DNA of 64,000 nt from NCBI GenBank assembly GCA_021201335.1, contig JAJQFD010000042.1, positions 558,001 through 622,000 on the forward strand, in the 5' to 3' direction. This document shows positions 45,541 to 53,980 of the stretch, piece by piece; within the stretch, counting starts at the first letter, position 1, and each line of letters opens with the position of its first letter. Position numbers and translations under genes: made by a program. This DNA comes from Bacteroides sp. Lineage in GTDB: Bacteria; Bacteroidota; Bacteroidia; Bacteroidales; Bacteroidaceae. A model generated the notes under the pieces. The model worked only from the letters and a program-made list of their open reading frames with translations. It made no database searches and was not told the DNA's origin.

Positions 45541-47040
45541 TTATGGTTTCTTTATAAAACGATTTAAAAAGGGAATTTGACTTAACGGAAGGTCTTTTTT
45601 TACAATATATAGTATATAAATAGCTAGTAAGGCTGTTCTGAATAACAAACGAAGAATTATGTTCTCAGGAACAAACCCCAAAGAAAGAACATATAAGACA
45701 ACGGCGAGTAATACATAAATCCCTATACTTTTTAAATCATAATTAATCGGATATTTCTTTTGTCCCATCACATAAGAGATTAAAGTAATCAAGGCGTAAC
45801 CCGTCAATCCGGCCCAGGCACATGCCACATAACCGTAAACAGGTACAAAAAGTACATTCAGGGTAACAATTACTACACATCCAATTAATGAAAACCAGGC
45901 TCCCCAACGTGTTTCATCTATTAATTTGTACCAGAAAGAGAGATTGAAATAAATGCCCATGAATAATTCTGCCGCCATAACAATCGGAACGACTTTTAAA
46001 CCTACCCAATAGTGGGGATCCCGAAGCACATATTTCAAAATATCGATATAAAACATAACTGCCAGGAAACCAAAGAGGGCAAAAATGATAAAGAATTTCA
46101 TAACAGTTGCATACACCTGACGATTATCTCCTTCTTTATTCTTTCCAAAAACAAAGGGTTCGTAGGCATAGCGAAAGGCTTGTGTAAACATAGCCATCAC
46201 CATCGCTATTTTAGTACTGGCTCCGTAAATACCCAATTGAATGTCGGCTTCTTTTTCATCCGGGAAAATAAAAGGAAAGATGATTTTATCAATTGTTTGA
46301 TTTAAAATACCCACAACACCCAAAATAAGTAAAGGGAATGAATATCGGAAAATACGTTTCATTAACTCCTTGTCAAACCGGTACGTGAAGCCCGTTAATT
46401 CAGGAATAAAGAAAAACATTTGAGCAGCAGAGGTTATCAGGTTAGCCACAAATACGTATCCTACACCGTAAGCCGGATCATAAAACCACGAGATAGTTTC
46501 CGGATAATGGGTATGTAGCCACGGACAAGCTATTAGGAAAAATAAATTCAGGGCAATACCAAATGCAATAGAAAAAAGCTTAATTGAAGCAAACTTAATT
46601 GGTCTTTGTTTATACCGCAGATAGGCAAACGGAATACTTTGGAATGCATCTAAAGCCAATACGACGGCCATCATACCGATAAATTCAGGATTATCAGCAT
46701 ATCCCAGGGTTGAAGCAATGGGAGTAAGGAAAGAAAGGCAGAGTAATAAAAAAAGAAGTGAAGTACATCCGATGGAAATCAGAATACTGGAATAAACCAG
46801 CGTTGGATTCTCATCCTTTTTATTGGCAAAACGGAAAAAACCCGTCTCCATGCCATAGATAAGTAGCACCTGCAATAAAGCAACAAAGGCATATATATGC
46901 GTCACAACTCCATAACCACCGGATTCGGCACTGAAAGAGGCTGTATATAAAGGAACAAGCAAGTAATTCAGGAATTTACCCAGAATGCTACTCATCCCGT
47001 AAATGGCGGTATCTTTTGCCAGTGATTTTAAGTTGGCCAT
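45541..47040 (-). CDS. Polysaccharide flippase (MOP/Wzx-type)
   Basis: A 499-residue integral membrane protein with about 14 hydrophobic segments, opening MANLKSLAKDTAIYGMSSILGKFLNYLLVPLYT, the usual beginning of oligosaccharide flippases of the MOP superfamily. It should move lipid-linked sugars across the inner membrane. No glycosyltransferase genes are adjacent; the ruvB-flippase-peptidase order is more a housekeeping arrangement. It lies 18 bp after ruvB (minus strand) and 18 bp before the S46 gene. Confidence 0.85.
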   Translation of the reverse strand: MANLKSLAKDTAIYGMSSILGKFLNYLLVPLYTASFSAESGGYGVVTHIYAFVALLQVLLIYGMETGFFRFANKKDENPTLVYSSILISIGCTSLLFLLLCLSFLTPIASTLGYADNPEFIGMMAVVLALDAFQSIPFAYLRYKQRPIKFASIKLFSIAFGIALNLFFLIACPWLHTHYPETISWFYDPAYGVGYVFVANLITSAAQMFFFIPELTGFTYRFDKELMKRIFRYSFPLLILGVVGILNQTIDKIIFPFIFPDEKEADIQLGIYGASTKIAMVMAMFTQAFRYAYEPFVFGKNKEGDNRQVYATVMKFFIIFALFGFLAVMFYIDILKYVLRDPHYWVGLKVVPIVMAAELFMGIYFNLSFWYKLIDETRWGAWFSLIGCVVIVTLNVLFVPVYGYVACAWAGLTGYALITLISYVMGQKKYPINYDLKSIGIYVLLAVVLYVLSLGFVPENIILRLLFRTALLAIYILYIVKKDLPLSQIPFLNRFIKKP

Positions 47041-47058
47041 TTATCTTTTTCTATATTC

Positions 47059-48087
47059 TTAATCAAACAAGCTACTTTGACGGCCGTTGTAAAGGCTTTT
47101 GCCGAGATGTTTATAAGCCAGCTCTGTCACTTCTCTACCCCGGGGAGTTCGTTTCAGAAATCCTTCTTTAATAAGAAAAGGTTCATATACTTCTTCAATG
47201 GTGCCTGCATCCTCACCCAAAGCTGTGGCAATAGTGGTAAGTCCCACAGGTCCCCCACTAAACTTATCTATAATCGTACAAAGTATTTTATTATCAACTT
47301 CATCGAGGCCGTATTTGTCGATATTAAGTGCTTCCAGCGAATAGGTGGCTATTTCCGTATCAATGGACCCAGAGCCTTTGACCTGGGCAAAGTCACGTAC
47401 CCGCCGCAAAAGTGCATTGGCAATACGAGGGGCTCCACGACTGCGGGAAGATATTTCGGCGGCTGCCTGAAAAGAGCAGGGTACATTCAGGATACCTGCC
47501 GAGCGTTTGATAATACCACTTAGCACTTCTTCATCGTAATATTCCAGATGGAGATTAATTCCAAAGCGCGCCCGTAAAGGAGCTGTGAGTAGTCCGCTCC
47601 GGGTAGTAGCACCCACCAATGTAAAAGGATTCAGATCAATCTGGATACTCCGGGCCGAAGGCCCTTTATCTATCATAATATCAATACGGTAATCTTCCAT
47701 AGCGGAGTAAAGATACTCTTCTACCACGGGAGATAGCCGATGAATCTCATCAATAAAGAGCACATCGTTGGGTTCTAGGTTGGTGAGTACCCCTGCTAAA
47801 TCACCCGGTTTATCCAATACCGGGCCGGAAGTAACTTTAAATCCTACTCCCAGTTCATTAGCAATAATGTTGGATAGAGTTGTTTTTCCTAATCCGGGAG
47901 GGCCATGTAGCAATACGTGATCAAGCGCTTCGCCACGCAAACGAGCAGCTTTTACAAAAATACGTAGGTTTTCCACCACTTTCTCCTGACCGTGAAAGTC
48001 ATTGAAAGAAAGCGGACGAAGAACGTTTTCAAAATCCCGCTCGTTACTTGTAAGTTTATGATTGCGTATATTAAAATCTTCTTCCAT
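47059..48087 (-). CDS. ruvB: Holliday junction branch-migration ATPase RuvB
   Basis: The motor of the RuvABC recombination complex. Start chosen at 48087 ([16 protein letters not shown], 342 aa, the normal length); a longer frame from 48114 adds nine residues. Walker A ([13 protein letters not shown]), Walker B (FIDEIHRLS), sensor and arginine finger ([18 protein letters not shown]) and the C-terminal winged helix ([16 protein letters not shown]) are all present. Confidence 0.96.
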   Translation of the reverse strand: MEEDFNIRNHKLTSNERDFENVLRPLSFNDFHGQEKVVENLRIFVKAARLRGEALDHVLLHGPPGLGKTTLSNIIANELGVGFKVTSGPVLDKPGDLAGVLTNLEPNDVLFIDEIHRLSPVVEEYLYSAMEDYRIDIMIDKGPSARSIQIDLNPFTLVGATTRSGLLTAPLRARFGINLHLEYYDEEVLSGIIKRSAGILNVPCSFQAAAEISSRSRGAPRIANALLRRVRDFAQVKGSGSIDTEIATYSLEALNIDKYGLDEVDNKILCTIIDKFSGGPVGLTTIATALGEDAGTIEEVYEPFLIKEGFLKRTPRGREVTELAYKHLGKSLYNGRQSSLFD

Positions 48088-48237
48088 CCCAGAATGTAAT
48101 TCTTTAAAGAGCAAAAGTATAAAAGATAACAGAGATAAATGTGGATTTTACAAAAAACAACATTTAAAAGTGAGGGCTGTGCCCTGTAAAAAGAAACATA
48201 TTCCTACTTTTGTAAGTAGTTCAATAAAATAAGTGTA

Positions 48238-48304
48238 TGTTGTCACACTCAAGTAGGAAAACTAAGGCTGAAAGCCTTCGCTCTTCCCCATTATTGTGAC
48301 AACA
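48238..48304. repeat. Inverted repeat upstream of spmAB
   Basis: TGTTGTCACA (48238-48247) is inverted as TGTGACAACA (48295-48304), with an inner AAGGCTGAAAGCCTT hairpin. It lies after a TACTTTTG promoter-like box (48205-48212) and before the spmAB ATG. It may be an operator or a structured leader. Confidence 0.45.
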
Positions 48305-48352
48305 AAAACCAATTTTATTGAACCGTTTAGTTTTATAAATTCACCTGAAATT

Positions 48353-49585
48353 ATGGTTCTTAACTACATCTGGATTGGTTTTTTCATCGTGGCATTTATT
48401 GTGGCAGCAGCCAAACTTCTGTTTTGGGGCGACACAACCATTTTTACTGAACTCGTAAATGCTACTTTTAGTTCCTCCAAAACAGCCTTTGAAATTTCAT
48501 TGGGTCTTACAGGAATCCTTTCACTTTGGTTAGGCATCATGAAAATAGGTGAAAACAGCGGTTTGATCCGTGCCCTTTCCCGGTGGTTAAGCCCTGTACT
48601 TAGCAAACTTTTTCCTGACATACCGAAAGGACACCCGGTAATAGGGTCTATGTTTATGAATATCTCTGCCAATATGCTGGGATTGGATAATGCAGCCACA
48701 CCCCTGGGATTAAAAGCAATGAAGGAGTTACAGGAATTAAATCCTCAAAAGGATACTGCTTCTAATCCTATGATCATGTTTCTCGTGATGAATACTTCCG
48801 GTTTGATGCTTATCCCCATCACCATTATGGTTTACCGGGCTCAAATGGGAGCAGCTCAACCTACAGATGTATTTATTCCGATTTTATTGAGCACGCTTAC
48901 TTCAACCTTGGTAGGAATTACCGTCGTAAGTATATCTCAACGGATACGGATGTTTACCAAAGGCACGCTCCTTTTTTTACTAGGGTTAGCTGTTTTTTTT
49001 GCCGGTATCATCTATTTATTTGTCACCTTTCCACAAGAACAGGTAAATATATATTCTACCCTGGTTGCCAATATATTGCTTTTCTCAGTCATAATTTGGT
49101 TTATTCTGAGTGGCATCCGAAAAAAGATAAATGTGTTCGATTCCTTTGTTGACGGAGCCAAAGATGGCTTTACCACTGCCGTAAGAATTATTCCTTACTT
49201 GGTAGCCTTTCTGGTTGGAATCGCTGTATTCAGAACTTCAGGCGCTATGGATATGATCGTAAATGGCATCGAATGGTTTTTCAATGCAGTGGGTATAGAC
49301 ACCAGTTTTGTAGGTGCGCTCCCTACCGCCCTGATGAAATCATTAAGTGGAAGTGGTGCAAACGGTCTAATGATTGATGCAATGAAAGAATACGGAGCCG
49401 ATTCGTTCGTTGGACGTACAAGTAGCGTCGTGCGCGGAGCTTCAGATACTACTTTTTACACACTGGCCGTATATTTTGGAAGTGTTGGTATCAGTAAAAC
49501 GCGCAATGCTGTGAGTTGCGGACTTATTGCAGACTTTTCGGGCATCATCGCAGCAATCTTATTCAGTTATTTATTTTTTTATTAA
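48353..49585 (+). CDS. Fused SpmA/SpmB-type nucleoside-recognition membrane protein
   Basis: Start chosen at 48353 (MVLNYIWIGFFIV, 410 aa); the frame is open from a GTG at 48296, but that lies in the inverted repeat. Two Gate (nucleoside-recognition) domains are joined, corresponding to SpmA (to about residue 200, with NMLGLDNAATPLGLKAM) and SpmB (from about 240, with MKSLSGSGANGLMIDAM and SDTTFYTLAVYFGSVG). These families were first linked to spore maturation, but the fused form is common in non-sporulating Bacteroidota; the transported compound is unknown. About ten membrane segments. Confidence 0.85.
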   Translation: MVLNYIWIGFFIVAFIVAAAKLLFWGDTTIFTELVNATFSSSKTAFEISLGLTGILSLWLGIMKIGENSGLIRALSRWLSPVLSKLFPDIPKGHPVIGSMFMNISANMLGLDNAATPLGLKAMKELQELNPQKDTASNPMIMFLVMNTSGLMLIPITIMVYRAQMGAAQPTDVFIPILLSTLTSTLVGITVVSISQRIRMFTKGTLLFLLGLAVFFAGIIYLFVTFPQEQVNIYSTLVANILLFSVIIWFILSGIRKKINVFDSFVDGAKDGFTTAVRIIPYLVAFLVGIAVFRTSGAMDMIVNGIEWFFNAVGIDTSFVGALPTALMKSLSGSGANGLMIDAMKEYGADSFVGRTSSVVRGASDTTFYTLAVYFGSVGISKTRNAVSCGLIADFSGIIAAILFSYLFFY

Positions 49586-49598
49586 TACATCAATCTAA

Positions 49599-50027
49599 AT
49601 GGCTATTACATTCCAGACAGAAGAGGTGCAAATGCCACCTGTTTCAAAAAAGAAAATTACAGCATGGATTAAAACTGTCGCAGAATCCTATCAAAAGAAA
49701 GTAGGCGAAATTGCTTATATATTCTGCTCCGATGAAAAAATTCTGGAAGTGAACCGCACTTATTTGCAACATGACTATTATACAGACATCATTACTTTCG
49801 ATTACACGCAAGGCAATAAAATAGGTGGTGATTTATTTATCAGTCTTGATACGGTTGCTATCAATGCCGAACTATTTCAAACAAATTATGAGAAAGAACT
49901 ACATCGGGTTATTATCCACGGAATTCTTCATCTTTGCGGAATCAATGACAAAGGACCGGGAGAGAGGGAGATTATGGAAGCTGCCGAAAATAAAGCTTTA
50001 AAGGTTTTAGATGAAATCTCATTTTGA
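49599..50027 (+). CDS. ybeY: Endoribonuclease YbeY
   Basis: A 142-residue metallo-RNase for 16S rRNA 3' maturation and ribosome quality control. The zinc motif reads HRVIIHGILHLCGINDKGPGE; the first two histidines are present, while the usual third (GYDH) is replaced by the IND-K form that I recall as normal in this phylum. It lies 13 bp after spmAB. A perfect hairpin about 190 bp downstream probably ends the transcript. Confidence 0.9.
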   Translation: MAITFQTEEVQMPPVSKKKITAWIKTVAESYQKKVGEIAYIFCSDEKILEVNRTYLQHDYYTDIITFDYTQGNKIGGDLFISLDTVAINAELFQTNYEKELHRVIIHGILHLCGINDKGPGEREIMEAAENKALKVLDEISF

Positions 50028-50220
50028 AGATACTTCAACATGAGACTATCTTCACTTCAGACTATTTGGAGTGAAGACAGAAGAAAAAGAAGAGTAAAAT
50101 TTAAAGGAAAACGCATCTTCCTTCTTATTTCACACAATAATCCAACTGGTTTAAAACTATCAAAGAAAACATATAAGCGATGCATTCTTTGTCATTTTGC
50201 CAACAAAAATCCACAAAAAC

Positions 50221-50246
50221 TCACCCTATTTCAAACAATAGGGTGA
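50221..50246 (+). terminator. Perfect hairpin downstream of ybeY
   Basis: TCACCCTATT pairs with AATAGGGTGA around TCAAAC. A 10-bp stem with no U-run. Confidence 0.55.
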
Positions 50247-50517
50247 AATAAAAACAAAATAAAATCCTCTAACCCTCTTATTTTTCGATTTTCCCCATAA
50301 ACCTGTCCCCTTACCCGAAATAATCCAAGGAAAACGCATTTAAAATGCCCTAAATTTATATTTGAATTATTTGAGTGTGAAAACATCTTAGATGCAAATA
50401 CAAATCTTATGGCGGCATCGCATTTTGGTTTTCTCTTGAATGCATAAATCTGTAATCGACATATTAGAAATAATCTATCAGACGATTTAAAACTAACTTC
50501 TCGTTTATATAATTATA

Positions 50518-50607
50518 TTCGTTAGAGTGCATTGATTCTTTCGTTAGGATACATTAGTTCTTTCGTTATAATGCATTGTAACGAAAGGACCAATGCACTC
50601 TAACGAA
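50518..50607. repeat. Iteron-like 22-bp array with long perfect inverted arms
   Basis: TTCGTTA occurs at 50518, 50540 and 50562 and inverted (TAACGAA) at 50579 and 50601; direct and inverted copies are each 22 bp apart. The outer arms TTCGTTAGAGTGCATTG (50518-50534) and CAATGCACTCTAACGAA (50591-50607) pair perfectly over 17 bp. Confidence 0.75.
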
Positions 50608-50711
50608 TAATTCATTTATAAAAAAAATAATAACCTTAATGGTGAAAGATAAATCTTTTAAGAGAATGGTATAATTTTATTCGGTAAGACATTTACGTAC
50701 TCGCAAATAAT

Positions 50712-50749
50712 TAAAAAAAATCCTTCTTTTACTTCCCAGCAAAAGAAGG
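50712..50749 (-). terminator. Intrinsic terminator on the minus strand without a known gene
   Basis: On the minus strand: CCTTCTTTT (complement of 50741-50749), loop, AAAAGAAGG, then U8. No minus-strand gene precedes it, so it may end an untranslated RNA made from about 51.4 kb downwards. Confidence 0.6.
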
Positions 50750-51466
50750 CTAACCTTGATGTTTAGTCATAAATGTAAAGAGTTAGAGAGAAAACTATAA
50801 TTTTATGAGATATAAAATTATTATGAAAAATTGATTTACTATTTCTTTTACTTATATAAGAAGAAAGATAATTGGATTTCAAATCACTATGTTCCAGAAA
50901 CATTTCTAATTTTCAATTTAGCAGATTCAGATCAAAGAAGCTTAAAACCTATTTTTTACATTTTTTCAAGTTGTTGTAACCTTAGCAACCGAAACCCAAC
51001 TATCCATTCTTTAAAGACAAATTATTAATAATATTCTAAGTCGGGTTTTGAAACCTTCCTAAATTAAATCACAACTGTTTGGGGAATATCCAAATAAAAA
51101 GCTCTTCTTGTTATTTTTCAAAACGAAGTATTTCTAAAATAACCTTTTTATGGATAAAGTCAATCTATCATGAATAACGATTTATTCCGACAGTGACATT
51201 AGAAATCGAGGACAAATATATAATTTTTTTCCAAGATTGTTTCAATAAATAAGATAAAGAAAAACATTTAATACATTTTTTCACCAATATGCGCTAATTT
51301 GTAATAAATACAATATACTTTAATTATATATTGAAAGAAATCATGAAATATCTGCAGGCTTTTATGTGCATGAAAAAAAAGATAAAGATTATTCATAATC
51401 TTTAATCTAAAACTAAAATTAGCCATTGCATGAGATTGCATTTATGGCTAAAAGAAAATAAACCCG

Positions 51467-51474
51467 TAACTTTG
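51467..51474 (+). promoter_or_regulatory. mnmG -7 promoter box
   Basis: TAACTTTG fits TAnnTTTG, 29 bases before the ATG at 51503, predicting a leader of about 20 nt. Confidence 0.55.
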
Positions 51475-51502
51475 TATATTATTCAAACAAATAAAGAAAT
51501 AA

Positions 51503-53377
51503 ATGGATTTCAAATACGATGTTATTGTAATTGGCGGTGGTCATGCCGGTTGCGAAGCAGCAGCGGCAGCAGCTAATCTAGGATCCAAAACTTGTCTTAT
51601 TACCATAGATATGAATAAGATCGGGCAGATGAGTTGCAATCCAGCTGTTGGTGGAATCGCCAAAGGACAAATCGTGCGGGAGATTGACGCATTGGGAGGC
51701 TATATGGGATTAATAACAGATCAAACTGCTATTCAATTCCGTATCCTTAATCGCTCGAAAGGTCCAGCCATGTGGAGCCCAAGAGCACAATGCGATCGAA
51801 ACAAATTTATATGGGCTTGGCGTGAAGTTTTAGAAAACACTCCTAACCTTCACATCTGGCAGGATACAGTTGAAGAAATTCTTGTTGAAAACGGAGAGGT
51901 TACCGGAGTAAAGACAGTATTGGATGTCACCTTTCAAGCGAAAACGGTAGTTCTAACTGCAGGCACTTTTTTAAATGGTTTGATGCATATAGGGAGAACG
52001 CAAATACCCGGTGGAAGAATGGCCGAACCTGCTTCCTATAAACTGACTGAATCAATAGCCCGCCATGGAGTTCAATATGACCGAATGAAAACTGGAACAC
52101 CTGTAAGAATAGATGGCCGAAGTGTAAACTACGATCTCATGGAAATTCAAAACGGTGAGTCAGATTTTCATCGATTTTCTTTTATCGAGAATAACATCCG
52201 TCAATTAAAACAATTAAACTGCTGGACCTGTTATACCAATGAAGAAGTACATCAGGTATTGGAACAAGGATTGCCAGACTCTCCTTTATATAATGGACAA
52301 ATAAAAAGCATTGGTCCGCGTTATTGTCCGAGCATCGAAACGAAGATCGTAACTTTCCCGGATAAGACGCAACATCAATTGTTTTTAGAACCCGAAGGAG
52401 AAACAACCCAAGAGTTATATCTCAATGGATTCTCTTCTTCCCTGCCACTTGCCATACAAATTGCCGCATTGAAGAAGATTCCGGCCTTTAAAGATTTGGT
52501 GATTTACAGACCCGGTTATGCGATTGAATATGATTTCTTTGATCCCACTCAATTAACGCATACCTTGGAATCGAAAATTATCCGAAACCTGTTTTTTGCC
52601 GGACAGGTTAACGGAACAACGGGTTACGAAGAAGCGGGCGGACAAGGACTCATTGCGGGTATTAATGCACATATTAATTGCCAGGGTGGCGAACCTTTTA
52701 CACTGGCTCGGGATGAAGCATACATTGGCGTATTAATTGATGATCTTGTAACCAAAGGAGTGGATGAACCCTACCGAATGTTCACATCCCGCGCAGAATA
52801 TCGCATTCTTCTTCGGCAGGATGATGCGGACATGAGACTGACCGAAAAATCATGGAAATTAGGGTTAGCAAAAGAAGAAAGATTTCGGCTTCTACAAACA
52901 AAAAAAGAAGCCATTACGAACATTCTTAATTTCGCTAAAAGCTATTCTATCAAAGCAGCGCTCATAAATGATGGGTTGGAAAAGATTGGTACTACTCCGT
53001 TGAAGCAGGGTTGCAAATTAATTGAATTAATCAATCGCCCGCAAGTAAGCATTGAAAATATCGCTCCCTTTATCCCGGCATTTCAACGTGAACTGGATAA
53101 GATAACCGAAAGGAAAGAAGAGATAATTGAAGCCGCCGAAATTCAAATAAAATATCAAGGGTATATCAATCGCGAAAGAATGATTGCAAATAAACTGTCC
53201 CGATTGGAGAGTATAAAAATAAAAGGGAAATTTGACTATGATAGTATTCAATCTCTCTCCACAGAGGCACGCCAGAAACTCATCAAAATTGACCCTGAAA
53301 CTATTGCACAAGCAAGCCGAATTCCTGGAGTTTCACCCAGTGATATCAACGTTTTGCTTGTACTTTGCGGAAGATAA
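51503..53377 (+). CDS. mnmG: tRNA uridine-5-carboxymethylaminomethyl modification protein MnmG (GidA)
   Basis: With MnmE it modifies U34 of several tRNAs, using FAD. The 624 residues show the FAD-binding start VIVIGGGHAGCEAAAAAA, the GidA signatures GQMSCNPAVGGIAKG and TGYEEAGGQGLIAG, and the C-terminal helical domain (GYINRERMIANKLSRLE). Full length. In many bacteria this gene lies beside the replication origin; the parS site directly after it agrees with that. Confidence 0.97.
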   Translation: MDFKYDVIVIGGGHAGCEAAAAAANLGSKTCLITIDMNKIGQMSCNPAVGGIAKGQIVREIDALGGYMGLITDQTAIQFRILNRSKGPAMWSPRAQCDRNKFIWAWREVLENTPNLHIWQDTVEEILVENGEVTGVKTVLDVTFQAKTVVLTAGTFLNGLMHIGRTQIPGGRMAEPASYKLTESIARHGVQYDRMKTGTPVRIDGRSVNYDLMEIQNGESDFHRFSFIENNIRQLKQLNCWTCYTNEEVHQVLEQGLPDSPLYNGQIKSIGPRYCPSIETKIVTFPDKTQHQLFLEPEGETTQELYLNGFSSSLPLAIQIAALKKIPAFKDLVIYRPGYAIEYDFFDPTQLTHTLESKIIRNLFFAGQVNGTTGYEEAGGQGLIAGINAHINCQGGEPFTLARDEAYIGVLIDDLVTKGVDEPYRMFTSRAEYRILLRQDDADMRLTEKSWKLGLAKEERFRLLQTKKEAITNILNFAKSYSIKAALINDGLEKIGTTPLKQGCKLIELINRPQVSIENIAPFIPAFQRELDKITERKEEIIEAAEIQIKYQGYINRERMIANKLSRLESIKIKGKFDYDSIQSLSTEARQKLIKIDPETIAQASRIPGVSPSDINVLLVLCGR

Positions 53378-53386
53378 AAACAGAAA

Positions 53387-53402
53387 TGTTCCACGTGGAA
53401 CA
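53387..53402. other. parS chromosome-segregation site
   Basis: TGTTCCACGTGGAACA is a perfect 16-bp palindrome that matches the ParB-binding consensus TGTTnCACGTGnAACA. It lies 9 bp after the mnmG stop and 23 bp before apt. ParB would load here and spread to form the origin-proximal segregation complex. parA and parB are not in the window. Confidence 0.85.
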
Positions 53403-53425
53403 ACAATTAAAATAAGAAAATTACG

Positions 53426-53956
53426 ATGGAATCGAGAAAAGAGAAACTTATAAAAAGCATTAGAAACATTCCGGACTTCCCCATCCCAGGAGTACAATTC
53501 AAAGATGTTACGACATTATTTAAAGACCCCGAATGCCTACATATCTTATCCGATTTGATGTATGAAGAATACAAGAACAAAGGAATCACCAAAGTTGTTG
53601 GGATAGAATCCAGGGGCTTTATTATGGGCCCTATCCTAGCAACCCGATTAAATGCAGGATTTGTACCCATCCGGAAACCAGGTAAGTTACCAGCGGAAGT
53701 GCTAGAAGAAAGCTATACGAAAGAATATGGGATAGACGCTATTCAGATTCACAAAGATGCTCTATCCGATGATGACGTTGTGCTATTACATGATGATTTA
53801 CTTGCAACAGGAGGCACAATGAAAGCAGCATGTAACCTAATAAGGAAATTTAACCCAAAAGGCATATACGTTAATTTTATCATTGAACTGGTAGAATTAA
53901 ACGGAAGAAGTATCTTTGATAAAGATTTGGATATAACAGCCATTCTGGAGCTTTGA
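53426..53956 (+). CDS. apt: Adenine phosphoribosyltransferase
   Basis: Salvages adenine to AMP with PRPP. The 176 residues have FPIPGVQFKDVT, GIESRGFIMG, RKPGKLPAEV and the PRPP-binding loop LHDDLLATGGT, all standard for APRT. It starts 49 bp after mnmG with the parS site between, and is followed after 24 bp by uvrC. Confidence 0.95.
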   Translation: MESRKEKLIKSIRNIPDFPIPGVQFKDVTTLFKDPECLHILSDLMYEEYKNKGITKVVGIESRGFIMGPILATRLNAGFVPIRKPGKLPAEVLEESYTKEYGIDAIQIHKDALSDDDVVLLHDDLLATGGTMKAACNLIRKFNPKGIYVNFIIELVELNGRSIFDKDLDITAILEL

Positions 53957-53980
53957 TAATAGAATAAACAGCACCAATAT

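Larger units (their letters stand above)
50247..51502. other. 1.25-kb AT-rich gene-free region upstream of mnmG
   Basis: No convincing gene: the short open frames lack a start context or family resemblance. It contains the 22-bp palindromic array (50518-50607), a strong minus-strand terminator (50712-50749), and a TTAGCCAT/ATGGCTAA hairpin (51420-51451) just before the mnmG promoter. Its position between ybeY and mnmG, with a parS site after mnmG, makes it a candidate origin region or home of an untranslated RNA. No exact DnaA box (TTATCCACA) was seen. Confidence 0.5.

Noticed and set aside
49599..50027. YbeY inactive because the third zinc histidine is missing
   Set aside because: The replaced motif appears to be the usual form in this phylum, so it is not evidence of inactivity.
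50040..50246. Open frame after ybeY (68 codons, plus strand)
   Set aside because: Basic, low-complexity product, includes the terminator hairpin; no sign of a real gene.
50247..51502. Full call of the gap as oriC
   Set aside because: No exact DnaA boxes were seen and GC skew cannot be judged from one window; kept only as a possibility.
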